Source: Euglena gracilis (lineage: Eukaryota > Euglenida > Euglenophyceae > Euglenales). From it: DNA of 64,000 nucleotides. The stretch lies in the NCBI GenBank assembly GCA_039621445.1, contig CP154956.1:84502474-84566473 (forward strand), written 5' to 3'. The translations under genes and the position numbers were made by a program. The notes under the pieces were generated by a model, which was not told the DNA's origin, searched no databases, and was given only the letters and a program-made list of their open reading frames with translations. Of the stretch, positions 31,500 to 40,572 are shown piece after piece; position 1 is the first letter of the stretch; every line of letters starts with the position of its first letter.

Positions 31500-32475
31500 C
31501 ACCTTGGGTTTTGAGAACACAAAAATTGAGGAGAACACCCCTCCAGGGGGGTCCCTATGTCAACTCCTCATTCTGGTTAGCAGCCCGTAGATCTTATAAT
31601 GTTGCATTTTTGGAGCAAGTGAAAATATTCCAAGTCCTCTCCAGCAGAAAAGTGTACATCCCCGGGGAGCTCCTGAAAGAATTTACACACAACTCGCAAT
31701 TTTTTTGCATTTTTCCGCAATTTTTTCGAAGAAATACTCATTTCCAGCGCTTTGCGCCGGGGTTTTTTGGGCGCCCCCTGGCAAAGCGAATCTATGACCT
31801 GGGCACCTCTTTTTCGCCACAGTTGTTGGGATCATTGGCACAAATATTTGCCCAGAATTCCCGAGGCCTGAGTAAGTGTTTAATCTTTGAAAAATTGAAT
31901 TTATAAATTTTTCTGAAAAGGGGCGCCAGAAATTGTAAGAAACTTTTGAGGGTTTTGGGTTTTTTTGCTCAAAATTTTGCAAACCCGCCTGGATTTGGGG
32001 GAATAGCACACCCAAAGGGTATTGTTGCTTTTTTTGTTGCACGCGTCAAACCCAGCAGCCAGTCCCCCCCCCCCCAAGGGTGTGCCCTGGATTTGGTTTG
32101 TTGAGGGGAGTTTTGTATTATACCAACAGCATTCTCATCCAGCCATGAACACGTGCAGATGCCACCTCTGTTGCGAAAAAAGGTTTGGTGCCAGGGTGCC
32201 ATACCATCCCGTGATCGTTTCCCATATTTCGTTTTCGTTCATACTTCATTTCGTCTTCTGTGCCAGGTCATGGGTGGTGTTTGAAACTCTTTTAAAACAA
32301 GGACAAAGTGTGACGTCCCATTCCTCCACATTTTGCCCTTGAGAGGTGAGGGGGGGACCCCCCCCCCCCCCCGAAGAGTGGCCGAACCCCTCCCCAGGGG
32401 TTCAGTGACTGACTGGCTTTTTGGGGAAAATGACTGACTGGTTTTTTCCGAGTGGAAAGTGGCATGGCGTGCAAG
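31500..32475. other. Non-coding stretch
   Basis: Contains AGTGTACATCCCCGGGGAGC near 31,650, an inverted relative of GCTCCCTGGGGAGGTACACT at 28,953, so a dispersed repeat. No supported gene. Confidence 0.4.
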
Positions 32476-32479
32476 CACC

Positions 32480-32590
32480 TCTGATGATGCTGGGCGATGC
32501 TGGGCGATGCTGGGCGATGCTGGATTTTTGGAGACCAGAGGTGGGGTTCCGATGCTGGGCGATGCTGGGCGATGCTGGCATTTTTTTGTA
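32480..32590 (+). repeat. GCGATGCTGG decamer module
   Basis: GATGCTGGGC repeated four times, TTTTTGGAGACCAGAGGTGG, GTTCCGATGCTGGGCGATGC twice more. Confidence 0.9.
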
Positions 32591-32939
32591 TATTTTGGAG
32601 AATTGAATTATTTTTGGGATAATTTTCCCACAAATCTCCAGTTTTACACCCATTTTGGCCATAATGGGTCAATTTTTGCTAATTTGGGGGCTATTTATCA
32701 CTGATTTGGCAAATATTGAGCTAACTGGGGCCTTTTTGAGCAGGTTGTATGGCATTTTTGGTCATTTTGGGCCTTTTTAGTGATTTTGGGTAATTTTTCA
32801 CAACCTTTTGTAGACATTGTTGGCGTTTTTGGGCAATTTTTGGTTATTTTGGTTGCTTTTTGGGGCTTTTTGTGGGCAATTTTGGGCTTTTTGTGCCATT
32901 TTTTTGGGCTTTTGTGGTTATTTTGGCTTGATCAGGAGC

Positions 32940-33160
32940 CAACGGATGAATACTGGACAAGATGCAGATGCAACAAGATGCCGATGGTGGGCCAGATGCA
33001 GATACTGGACAGGATGCAGATACTGGACAGGATGCCGATGCTTGGACAAGATGAACTGGATGCAGACACTGGAAAACATGCAGATGGTGGACAAGATGCA
33101 ATTTCTGGACAAGAGGTAGATGGTGGACAAGATGCAGATACTGGACAAGATGGGGTGCCA
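32940..33160 (+). repeat. 18-bp minisatellite (locus 3)
   Basis: About 12 diverged units; preceded by TTTTGGCTTGATCAGGAGCC AACGGATGAATACTGGACAA, almost as at locus 2. Confidence 0.95.
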
Positions 33161-33249
33161 CCCTCCAGCCCAACAACTGTTTTGGACTTTGTTTGTCTGA
33201 CCGGCAAGAGGCTTTCAATTTGCATTTGACGTTGCCATCTCACAGCACC

Positions 33250-33775
33250 ACATCCTCCGGCAAAAAGCAGGCAAAAGTGGGGTAAAAGTGGTCAGAAAGC
33301 AGCGACAGTGGTAAAAAAGTGGACAAAAGTGGTCAAAAAGCAGCAAAAGTGGGCAAAAAAAGTGAAAGTGATAAAAAAGCAGCAACAATGGCCAAAAGTG
33401 GGCAAAAATTAGCAAACGTGGGCAAAAAGTAGCAAACGTGGGCAGAAGTGGTTGAAAAGCAACAAACGTTGTCAACAGTGGTGAAAAAGCAGGCAAAAGG
33501 GGCCAAAGGTGGTCAAAAAGAAGCAAAAGTGATCAAAAAGCCGCAAAGGTGGTTGGACATGGGCAAAGGTGGGCAAAAAGCAGCAAAAGTGGTCAAGAAG
33601 CAGTCAAAATTGGTCAAAAGGCAACAAATGTGGGCAACAGTGGTCAAAAAGAAGTCAAAAGTGGTCAATGTGGGCAAAAAGCAGTCAAAAGTTGTCAAAG
33701 TGGTCAAAAAGCAATCAAAGATGGCCAAAAGCAACCAAAAGTGGGCGAGCGGCAAAAGCAGCAGGCATTATAGGT
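33250..33775 (+). repeat. AAAAGTGGTCAAAAAGCAGC minisatellite
   Basis: About 25 imperfect 20-24-bp units with an inner 11-12-bp period. It ends with GCATTATAGGTACACCTTC and the DIRS target. Confidence 0.92.
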
Positions 33776-33822
33776 ACACCTTCAAGGGCTCCAAAGGCGA
33801 CCATTCGGGCTCCGCACTGCGA

Positions 33823-33917
33823 GATGGGGAGGTCCTGCTTTCCTTGCCGGCTGTTCTGTTCTGGTGTGTTTGTGCGTGCGCGGGGGGTGCTCCTTACTGC
33901 TTTTTGTTGCCGGAGTT
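33823..33917 (+). repeat. Left inverted terminal repeat of DIRS
   Basis: GAT..GGAGGTCCTGCTTTCC through GGGGGGTGCTCCTTACTGC and GTTGCCGGAGTT is the inverse of 38,334-38,430. Outside it, 22 nt (33,801-33,822) are unique to this end and are copied, inverted, in the ICR. Confidence 0.93.
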
Positions 33918-34152
33918 TGCTGATCCTAATTCTGCCCTTCGACCTCAAGGAGACAGAGTTTTACTGCTACGAGTTCAAGTGGAATTGCTTTTCGAGGAGT
34001 ACTACCTTCCCGAGAACCAATACTTTTACCACCTGGTGGACCGAACTTTCTTCGGAACTTCAACTTCCTGAAGGAAGAATTCAACGCCTCGAGTTCAACT
34101 GGAACAAGAAATTCAAAGAACAGAAACACAGATATCAACAAACTGGACTTCC

Positions 34153-34901
34153 ATGAAGAATGAATTTCAAAGAAACTCTGAATTTCAAGAAGAACTGCAA
34201 AGAACTTCCAAGAAGTCAACTGAAGCTGGGGAAGGTGAAGTCACAGCAGCAGCTGCAGAAGGAGATGAGGCGGCAGCAGCACGTCAGTCCGTGGCCATCG
34301 CAACCCCCCCACCCCCCAGCAAATCAAAGATTTCGGACTCCCCCACTCAAAATGATGGCCATGGACCATGGACAACTGTGGTCAGGAAGAGACACAGGGA
34401 GACTACCATCACAGGTCCAACAGACTCCACCCCTTTTTCTCAGTTCCTCCCCTTCCAGGGGAAGAAGCAAAGGCTATGGCAGCCTCTCAAGGGAGATCAG
34501 AAATCCAAAGGATTCAAATCAAAATCAAGGCTATGGCAGCCATCATTCAACAGGGCCTGGGGCCCAGAAGCAAGGCTATGGCAGCCATTATTCAAGAGGG
34601 CAGTGTGCCCAGGGGCAAGGCTATGGCAGCCAGTACCCCAGCCTGGAGAGATCCCATTGGGAAAAGGTATGTCCAACTTTTCCCCCAGCAATTTCAGACA
34701 CAAACCTCCCAGGAGCAGCAATCCAATGCCAAATACAGGCCATGGTGGCCTATATGGGGAACCCAGAAGGACAGAGAAGAGAAAGTCCTGGAAAGAAGGC
34801 CAATGGAGGCCAAGCAGGCCTGTGTGCCACTGGCAGCCAGATGGAGGCAAATGGACAGAGAAGTCCTGGAGAAAAGGCCAATGGGGGCCAAGCAGGCCTG
34901 A
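34153..34901 (+). CDS. DIRS Gag-like region (frame not settled)
   Basis: Three frames remain open here. From 34,153: MKNEFQRNSEFQEELQRTSK, an acidic Ala/Glu stretch, then GHGPWTTVVRKRHRETTITG, reminiscent of the WTTVVRK tract in retroelement ORF1 proteins. A second frame (34,368-34,901) has repeats KAMAAIIQ, RPWWPIWG, KDREEKVLE and a stop after EAKQA that is kept in the other two copies. The third continues into the RT. Conserved stops suggest the second frame is the authentic Gag end, with the N-terminus reached by frameshift; this is inference. Confidence 0.45.
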
Positions 34902-37900
34902 GTGCCTCTGGAGGCCCAAGGGCCCTGAAGGCAAGTGGTGGCCAAAACCATCAAGACCACATCAGCCCTTGGGGGGGAGGCCCAAGATTGGCTCAGGCAG
35001 GCCCCCCCCAGAAGATAATCAGCCCAGCATTATATGTACCACCCCGCCACAGACCTTCCCCCATCATTTCAAAACAGGGGGAAAGCCTGTCTTTGAACAG
35101 CCCTATTGCAGGGCCAGCTGCAGCCCCAGTGATGGGGCACCCAGAGGGGCCCCGAGTGATGGGGCATCCCAGGGGAAGGCCCCCTGTGATGGGGCCTGTG
35201 GAATCCCCAGATACATTACACCCAGGGGTGCCCCCCTACAAGGCCCTGCAGGCCAGTATCCCCCATTGGGTCAAGGCAGGAGCCAGCAGAGAGGTATTAA
35301 ACCTGATAAGGGAAGGGGTTATGGCAGATCTCCCCCTCCCCCCTCAGATGTCATTAAAAGTTCCCTTCAAGACACCCCAAGAAATAATGACTGCCCGAAA
35401 AATTCTGAGGGAATACGAATGTGCAGGGGCAACCAGGCAAATCCCCCCAGAGGAGGCAAAACATTTTGTCCCTTATTTCATCCTTTCCAAAAAAGAGGGG
35501 GAAAAGACAAAAGAAAGATTAATTTCAGATTGTCGACAGTTAAATCTCCACTTCACCCCCCAGAAGTTCAGACTGGAACACATGGGAAACATTTTCCCAT
35601 ACCTAAGAAAAGGATGGTTCTGTGGAAAAATAGATCTGAAAGATGCTTATTTTCACCTAAAACTGCACAGCAGCCTGGAAAAACATGTCTGCATGCAAGT
35701 GGGGGGGGAAACTTGGCAGTTTCAAGCTGCATGTTTTGGCATCAGCAGCCTGCCACAAAAGTTTATGACTCTCATGAGAGTCTGGGAAAGGAAGTGGAGA
35801 AAGGAGGGAAAGGTAGTTTTCATCTACCTAGACGACATTTTGCTGTTAGCCCCCAGCAAAAAGACTGCAGCCCAACATTTGGCAGAAATAAAGCAGGACC
35901 TTTTATTGGCAGGTTTCAGATTAAACCTCCCCAAATCTGGAACCCACACAGGAGATAAAACATTTGGGCCAGTGGGTCAATTTGAAAAAGGGCCAGCTGG
36001 AAATCCCACAGGAAAAACTAAAATCCTTAAGAAAGGAGCTGGGAAAAGTGCTCACAGCACAAAAAATGAGCTGCAGAAAACTCAGCTCTATTGTGGGGCA
36101 GGTCAGAAGCTATTTAGTCTCCATGCCATTTCTCAGAATTCTGACAGATCAACTTTGCAAAATGGTGGATTTACACACAAAGTGGGGTTGGGACCACACC
36201 CTGACCATTCCCCAGGGGGTCAAAGATCAAATTGTGGAGTTAAAAGCGTTTTTGCAGCCAGGTGTGGGCAGAGCCTTTCAATCCCAGGCCTCTCAGGATC
36301 TGTTTTCAGACAGCAGCACCTGGCAGTGGGGGGGGCTGGACAAAAACTCAGGCCAAAAAGTGCAGGATTTTTGGAGGGACCTGCACATCCTTCACATCAA
36401 CCAAAAAGAATTGATGTCAGCAGTGGAGACAGTAAAAAGTCTGGCAAAGCCAAAACAAACCATAATGCTTCATGTGGACAGCCAAGTGGCTGTAAGTTAT
36501 CTAACAAAATGGGGAGGCAAAAAGCCCTACCTAAATTCCATTTTAAAACCCCTGCTGTATCATTGCCTAGAAAAGCAAATCAATTTGCAGGTGGTTTGGG
36601 TTCCCACAAAAGAGCAATTGGCAGACTCCCTGACCAGGGAGCAAAAGGACCCAGGGGATTATACCCTAAACCTACATATCTTTCACCAAATTCTGAAATT
36701 TTTCAGACAGGACATTACCCCAGAGGTGGACATGTTTTGCACACCCAGCAACAAAAAATTCCCCAAGTTTGTTTGTCGGTACCCCCACCAAGGGGCTTTG
36801 CTGGTGGATGCCTTGAAGGCAGATTTGAGGGGGCTCCCCCCAGTTTATGCAAACCCCCCCTGGAGCATCATTCCCCAATGGGTTCAGAGATTAATGGTAA
36901 ACCCAGACCTGACTTGTCTGTTGATCGTACCCCACTGGGCTTCAACATCATGGTGGCGCCAATTAATGGCAATCAGAAAGCCAGGCAGCAAAGTTTTGTT
37001 GGTACCCCCCCAATGGGGTCTATTCACCAACTGCTGGGGGGAGGAGATGCCCCCCCCAAGGTGGAAATTGGCCTGCTTGATTGTGTCAGGCAAATATTAC
37101 AATCCCAGGAAGTTTCGATGTCCAGTATCGACACTTACATAAAAAATCTGGGAAATGTCAAGAGATATGATTCAGCCTTCAGGACATTGGTGGGCCAATT
37201 GTTGCACAAAGGGGTGCCCCTGCAGGACTGCACAGTCCACAAGATGGCCGAGGCCATCCTTGATTTGGCTGCCCACAGCCTCAACACTGCACGAAATGCA
37301 TATGCAGCAGTTTTATTACTCCCAGGGTTTGGGTCATTGAGGTTTTCCCCTGTTTTGTCTCCATTGAAAAGGAAATGGAATTCCAATGTCTGCAAGTATG
37401 CCCATTTCTGGGACCCCACTGATTTTCTAAACAACATCATCAGACAATCAAGACCCCTCTCAGAACTCTCTGTGAAAGAGCTCAGAAACAGACTCATCAT
37501 TTGTTGGAGGCTTTTGGCCCTCCACAGGGGGGTTGATTTAGCCAGGACACAGCGAAAAATCAGTTTCGTGGGAGAAAAAATTTTCATTTTATTGCAAAGA
37601 AAAGGGTGGCAATTCCCAAGATGGGAGGAAGTTTTGAATTTACCACACACCCCCCTCATCAGCCCCTGGCACCTATTGAAAGAGTATGTGGAAAGGACTG
37701 CCCACATGGTTGGGCACAAAAATAATTTGTTATGGTCTTTGGATGGTAAACGACCTTTGACATCAGAAAGAGTGAATTCCCTTACCAAAGAAATTCTGCA
37801 AGAGGGGGGGGTGGACACCACCCACTGGAAACCCCACAGCACCAGAGGGGCTGGGGTAAAAAAAAAAAAAAATGCTGGTTTGCAAGTGGAAGAAGTCCAG

Positions 37901-38359
37901 CAGCTGGGTCAGTGGAAAAATTTTGGGGCCTTCCAAGCTCACTATTTGCGACTTGGTGTCGTTTCAAAAATTCAAAATATTATGGCCCAAAGGGGGGTGC
38001 ACAGTACCTCACCATCTCGCAGTGCGGAGCCCGAATGGTCTCGGACTCCCACGACAGAGGAAGGGGGAGGAAGGGACCAAGAGGGCGAAGCACAAGATGA
38101 TGGTGAGCCCAACCCCCCCACCCAAAAAATCAGCGGAAAAAGAAAAACATCCCAACCAGAAAGGGGACCCCCGACCAAGCAGCCCCAACCACCCACCCGG
38201 AAAAACACCAGAAAGCGACCACCATCCCCATCGAGGGGGGGGCCCCCCAGCAAGCAACCATGCGTGAGGGGGGGCGGGGCGGGGCCACGACGGTTCCACT
38301 TCGCCAAGGTGTCGGACGAGGCCTCATCATCGCCAACTCCGGCAACAAAGGCGCAGTAA
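34160..38359 (+). CDS. DIRS frame carrying reverse transcriptase and tyrosine recombinase
   Basis: One uninterrupted 1,399-codon frame. RT occupies roughly residues 375-595: LISDCRQLNLHFTPQKF, KIDLKDAYFHLKLHSSL, FQAACFGISSLPQKF and the active-site YLDD (Y at residue 556). Residues about 600-970 are only the shadow of the RNase H/MT frame. The recombinase resumes near residue 985 (SMSSIDTYIKNLG), with the first Arg in LLALHRGVDLARTQ, HxxR at residue 1226 (HSTR), and nucleophile Tyr at about 1262 (HYLRL). Between HxxR and Tyr a run of about 16 A gives KKKK where the other copies encode LWGE-like residues. The C-terminal 120 residues overlap the ICR and are low complexity. It is unlikely that this is translated as a single protein. 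Confidence 0.85.
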   Translation: MNFKETLNFKKNCKELPRSQLKLGKVKSQQQLQKEMRRQQHVSPWPSQPPHPPANQRFRTPPLKMMAMDHGQLWSGRDTGRLPSQVQQTPPLFLSSSPSRGRSKGYGSLSREIRNPKDSNQNQGYGSHHSTGPGAQKQGYGSHYSRGQCAQGQGYGSQYPSLERSHWEKVCPTFPPAISDTNLPGAAIQCQIQAMVAYMGNPEGQRRESPGKKANGGQAGLCATGSQMEANGQRSPGEKANGGQAGLSASGGPRALKASGGQNHQDHISPWGGGPRLAQAGPPQKIISPALYVPPRHRPSPIISKQGESLSLNSPIAGPAAAPVMGHPEGPRVMGHPRGRPPVMGPVESPDTLHPGVPPYKALQASIPHWVKAGASREVLNLIREGVMADLPLPPQMSLKVPFKTPQEIMTARKILREYECAGATRQIPPEEAKHFVPYFILSKKEGEKTKERLISDCRQLNLHFTPQKFRLEHMGNIFPYLRKGWFCGKIDLKDAYFHLKLHSSLEKHVCMQVGGETWQFQAACFGISSLPQKFMTLMRVWERKWRKEGKVVFIYLDDILLLAPSKKTAAQHLAEIKQDLLLAGFRLNLPKSGTHTGDKTFGPVGQFEKGPAGNPTGKTKILKKGAGKSAHSTKNELQKTQLYCGAGQKLFSLHAISQNSDRSTLQNGGFTHKVGLGPHPDHSPGGQRSNCGVKSVFAARCGQSLSIPGLSGSVFRQQHLAVGGAGQKLRPKSAGFLEGPAHPSHQPKRIDVSSGDSKKSGKAKTNHNASCGQPSGCKLSNKMGRQKALPKFHFKTPAVSLPRKANQFAGGLGSHKRAIGRLPDQGAKGPRGLYPKPTYLSPNSEIFQTGHYPRGGHVLHTQQQKIPQVCLSVPPPRGFAGGCLEGRFEGAPPSLCKPPLEHHSPMGSEINGKPRPDLSVDRTPLGFNIMVAPINGNQKARQQSFVGTPPMGSIHQLLGGGDAPPKVEIGLLDCVRQILQSQEVSMSSIDTYIKNLGNVKRYDSAFRTLVGQLLHKGVPLQDCTVHKMAEAILDLAAHSLNTARNAYAAVLLLPGFGSLRFSPVLSPLKRKWNSNVCKYAHFWDPTDFLNNIIRQSRPLSELSVKELRNRLIICWRLLALHRGVDLARTQRKISFVGEKIFILLQRKGWQFPRWEEVLNLPHTPLISPWHLLKEYVERTAHMVGHKNNLLWSLDGKRPLTSERVNSLTKEILQEGGVDTTHWKPHSTRGAGVKKKKNAGLQVEEVQQLGQWKNFGAFQAHYLRLGVVSKIQNIMAQRGVHSTSPSRSAEPEWSRTPTTEEGGGRDQEGEAQDDGEPNPPTQKISGKRKTSQPERGPPTKQPQPPTRKNTRKRPPSPSRGGPPSKQPCVRGGGAGPRRFHFAKVSDEASSSPTPATKAQ
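35943..37142 (+). CDS. DIRS RNase H and methyltransferase-like domain frame
   Basis: The frame starts in PTQEIKHLGQW, the usual RT/RNase H connection, at about 35,943. RNase H residues are all present: D in FSDSSTWQWGG, E in INQKELMSAVETV, D in MLHVDSQVAVSYL, D in TKEQLADSLTREQ. The MT-like block follows: TPEVDMFCTPSNKK, VYANPPWSIIPQWVQRL (NPPW motif), LLIVPHWASTSWW. It ends PVSTLT-stop at 37,142, overlapping the recombinase start in the other frame, as in DIRS1. It is +1 relative to the RT frame. In copy 3 the offset at the same place differs, so this is probably mutation and not programmed frameshifting. Confidence 0.88.
   Translation, partial: PTQEIKHLGQWVNLKKGQLEIPQEKLKSLRKELGKVLTAQKMSCRKLSSIVGQVRSYLVSMPFLRILTDQLCKMVDLHTKWGWDHTLTIPQGVKDQIVELKAFLQPGVGRAFQSQASQDLFSDSSTWQWGGLDKNSGQKVQDFWRDLHILHINQKELMSAVETVKSLAKPKQTIMLHVDSQVAVSYLTKWGGKKPYLNSILKPLLYHCLEKQINLQVVWVPTKEQLADSLTREQKDPGDYTLNLHIFHQILKFFRQDITPEVDMFCTPSNKKFPKFVCRYPHQGALLVDALKADLRGLPPVYANPPWSIIPQWVQRLMVNPDLTCLLIVPHWASTSWWRQLMAIRKPGSKVLLVPPQWGLFTNCWGEEMPPPRWKLACLIVSGKYYNPRKFRCPVSTLT
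38007..38107 (+). repeat. DIRS internal complementary region (ICR)
   Basis: 38,007-38,038 is the inverse of the first 32 nt of the element, and 38,039-38,107 is the inverse of the last 69 nt (38,422-38,490), each with one mismatch. The two parts abut at CCCGAATGG/TCTCGGAC, which is the inverse of right-end joined to left-end. This is the template for end regeneration in the DIRS replication model. Confidence 0.95.
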
Positions 38360-38490
38360 GGAGCACCCCCCGCGCACGCACAAACACACCAGAACAGAAC
38401 AGCCGGCAAGGAAAGCAGGACCTCACCATCTTCTTGTGCTTCGCCCTCTTGGTCCCTTCCTCCCCCTTCCTCTGTCGTGGGAGTCCGAGA
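38334..38490 (-). repeat. Right inverted terminal repeat of DIRS with extension
   Basis: 38,334-38,430 inverts the left ITR. The outer 60 nt (TTCTTGTGCTTCGCCC... GTCCGAGA) are specific to this end and complementary to the ICR. Confidence 0.93.
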
Positions 38491-38580
38491 TGCTGGGCGA
38501 TGCTGGGCGATGCTGAGCGATGCTGGGCGATGCTGGGCGATGCTGGGCCCAAGGGCATGGCTGACCAGAGGTGCTTGATG
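38491..38580 (+). repeat. Decamer module, right flank of the DIRS insertion
   Basis: TGCTGGGCGA repeats then GCCCAAGGGCATGGCTGACC AGAGGTGCTTG, identical in order to 26,446-26,493. Confidence 0.92.
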
Positions 38581-39329
38581 GCGTGGCGACCCCCTCCCCG
38601 GGGTCGCCAAGTAATGGTGTGGTTCGGACCCGTCCCTGCCACGCGCAGGAGTCCCCAAACCCAATGGCGGGCGTGGGGGGGGGAGCCCCCCCCCCCCCCC
38701 GAGCTCGCCACCATCGCACTCCCGCGAGGAAAACCGAGGGCGAGACACAGACCTTCTGAGGCAACGCTCTGCGCGCTCGGCTAGGAGTTCCTGCTCCGTG
38801 CCCCCTGGCTGACAAAGCTTCCCCGACTTTCGGCGTGGCGACAGATCGGGCTCCGCACCTTGCCCTTGTGAGGCCATGCCTTGGGCTTTTTGGATTTGCT
38901 TTGGTCCGCTTGGTTAGGAGTCCCTGCTTCGTGCCTCTCTCGCCGGAGTTGGCTGACTCTTAATTCGCCCTTCGACAACCCAGAGGAAAGGAGCTTCAAT
39001 TCAAGAACCATGAAAAGTGAATTTGACAGAGATTAGTCAATCGCATTATCCGGAAGGTGAAGCTCGTAGAGAGCATCAAGTCAGGATTTGTTGAATTTGT
39101 TAAAATATCTAAGTCTTCAATGAAAAATACAATTACCAACACGACGAGCATCGCTGAACAACGAGAACTGGCTGCCGCTACAGCTGGACGACCTGACGGC
39201 GCGGTGCAACCGAGGCGATCCGTGGCTGTCCTATCCACCCCGGAAAAAGTTTTTAAAAGCCCACCCAGTGACAGCCACAGACTTTGGCAGACAGTGGTCG
39301 GAAAAACCCGACGGACACAAAAGCCAAGG
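38581..39329. other. Degenerate DIRS left-end remnant and possible interrupted ORF
   Basis: 38,847-38,985 has CGGGCTCCGCAC, CTCGCCGGAGTTGGCTGACT and ATTCGCCCTTCGAC, a diverged DIRS left end without the middle. From about 39,150 to the next DIRS a frame reads NWLPLQLDDLTARCN RGDPWLSYPPRKKF-like sequence, while another reads LWQTVVGKTRR. One may be a host ORF interrupted by the following element. Unresolved. Confidence 0.35.
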
Positions 39330-39682
39330 CCATTCGGGCTCCGCACTGCGAGATGGTGAGGTCCTGCTTTCCTTGACGGCTGTTATGTTTGGAGTTTGTG
39401 CGTGTGCGGGGGGTGCTTCTTACTGCTTTTCGTTGCCGGAGTTCGCCGATTCCTAATTCTGCCCTTCGACCACAAGGAGAAAGAATTTTACTGCTACGAG
39501 TTCAAGTGGAATTGTTTTACGAGGAGTACTACATTCACGAAGACCATTACTTTATCAACTGGTGGAGCGGACTTTTTTCGGACCTTCAACTTCCTGGAGG
39601 ACGAATTCAACTCTTCGAGTTCAACTGGAATTATTCCCAGAAGCCTTGCACTTACTAAAACAAGATCAACAACAGGACTTCC

Positions 39683-40353
39683 ATGAAGAATGAATCTCAA
39701 AGAAAATCAGACTGCCAAGAAGCACTTCAAAGAACTTCCAAGAAGGCAGCTGAAGCTGGGGAAGGTGGAGACACAGCAGCAGCTGCAGAAGATGGAGGGG
39801 CGGAAGCAACACGTCAGTCTGTGGCCATCGCAACCCTCCCACCCCCCCACCACATCAAAGATTTCAAAATCCCCCACTCAACATGAGAATGGCCATGGAC
39901 CACGGACAACTGTGGTCAGGAAGACAAGAAGACGGAAGGGAAATACCATCACAGGTCCAACAAACTCCCCCCTTTTTCCATGCCCCCCCCCTTCCGGGGG
40001 AAAAAGCCAGGTCTATGGCAGCCATTCAACAAGTATCAGAAATCCAATGGATTCAAGCCATCATCAAGGCTATGACAGCCATCATCCAAAAGGACCTGGG
40101 GTCCAGAATCAAGGCTATGGCAGCCATCATTCAAGAGGGCAAGGCTATGGCAGCCAGTACCGCAATCTGGAAAGATCCCATTGGGGAAAGGTATGTCCAA
40201 CTTTCCCCCCAGCAATTTCAGACACAAACCCCCCAGGAGCAGCAAGCCAATGCCAAAAACAGGCCATGGTGGCCTGTATGGGGAATCAAGAGGGACAGAG
40301 AAGAGACAAGAGAAGTTCTGGAGAGAAAGCGAATGGAGGCCAAGCAGGCCTGA
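39683..40353 (+). pseudogene. DIRS copy 3, Gag-like region
   Basis: MKNESQRKSDCQEALQRTSK at 39,683, stop after KIPHST. A second frame from 39,883 (DHGQLWSGRQEDG, repeated KAMAAIIQ, RPWWPVWG) stops after EAKQA at 40,353, the same position as in the intact copy. Confidence 0.45.
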
Positions 40354-40572
40354 GTGCCACTGGAGGCCAAATGGCCCTGAAGGCAAATGGTGGCCAATAC
40401 AATCAAGACCATCCACACCACATCAGCCCTTGGGGGGGAGGCCCAAGATTGGATCACACAGGCGCCCCCCCAGAAGATAATCAGCACAGCCTTATATGTA
40501 CCTCCCCACTGCAGACACAGACGTTCCCCCATCATTCACAAACAGGGGGAAAGCCTGTCTTAGGAAAGCCCT

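Larger units (their letters stand above)
33801..38490 (+). mobile_element. Complete DIRS-group tyrosine-recombinase retrotransposon
   Basis: Spans 4,690 bp (ends certain to 1-2 nt) and is inserted without target duplication into a repeat whose empty copy is at 26,445. Order: left ITR, gag-like region, RT, RNase H, MT-like domain, recombinase, internal complementary region (ICR), right ITR. DIRS elements replicate through a circular DNA whose ends are templated by the ICR and integrate by the tyrosine recombinase, leaving no duplication. All these features are visible. Coding is probably damaged at the RT/RNase H boundary and by a poly-A tract in the recombinase. Confidence 0.95.

Noticed and set aside
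33250-33775. Lysine-rich protein encoded by the AAAAGTGG array
   Set aside because: Minisatellite translation; both a Lys/Val/Ser frame and an opposite-strand Phe/Leu/Thr frame are open for the same trivial reason.
34160-38359. A single 1,399-residue polyprotein
   Set aside because: The stretch between RT and recombinase is the out-of-frame shadow of the RNase H/MT frame, so it is two coding regions that happen to share a stop-free frame.
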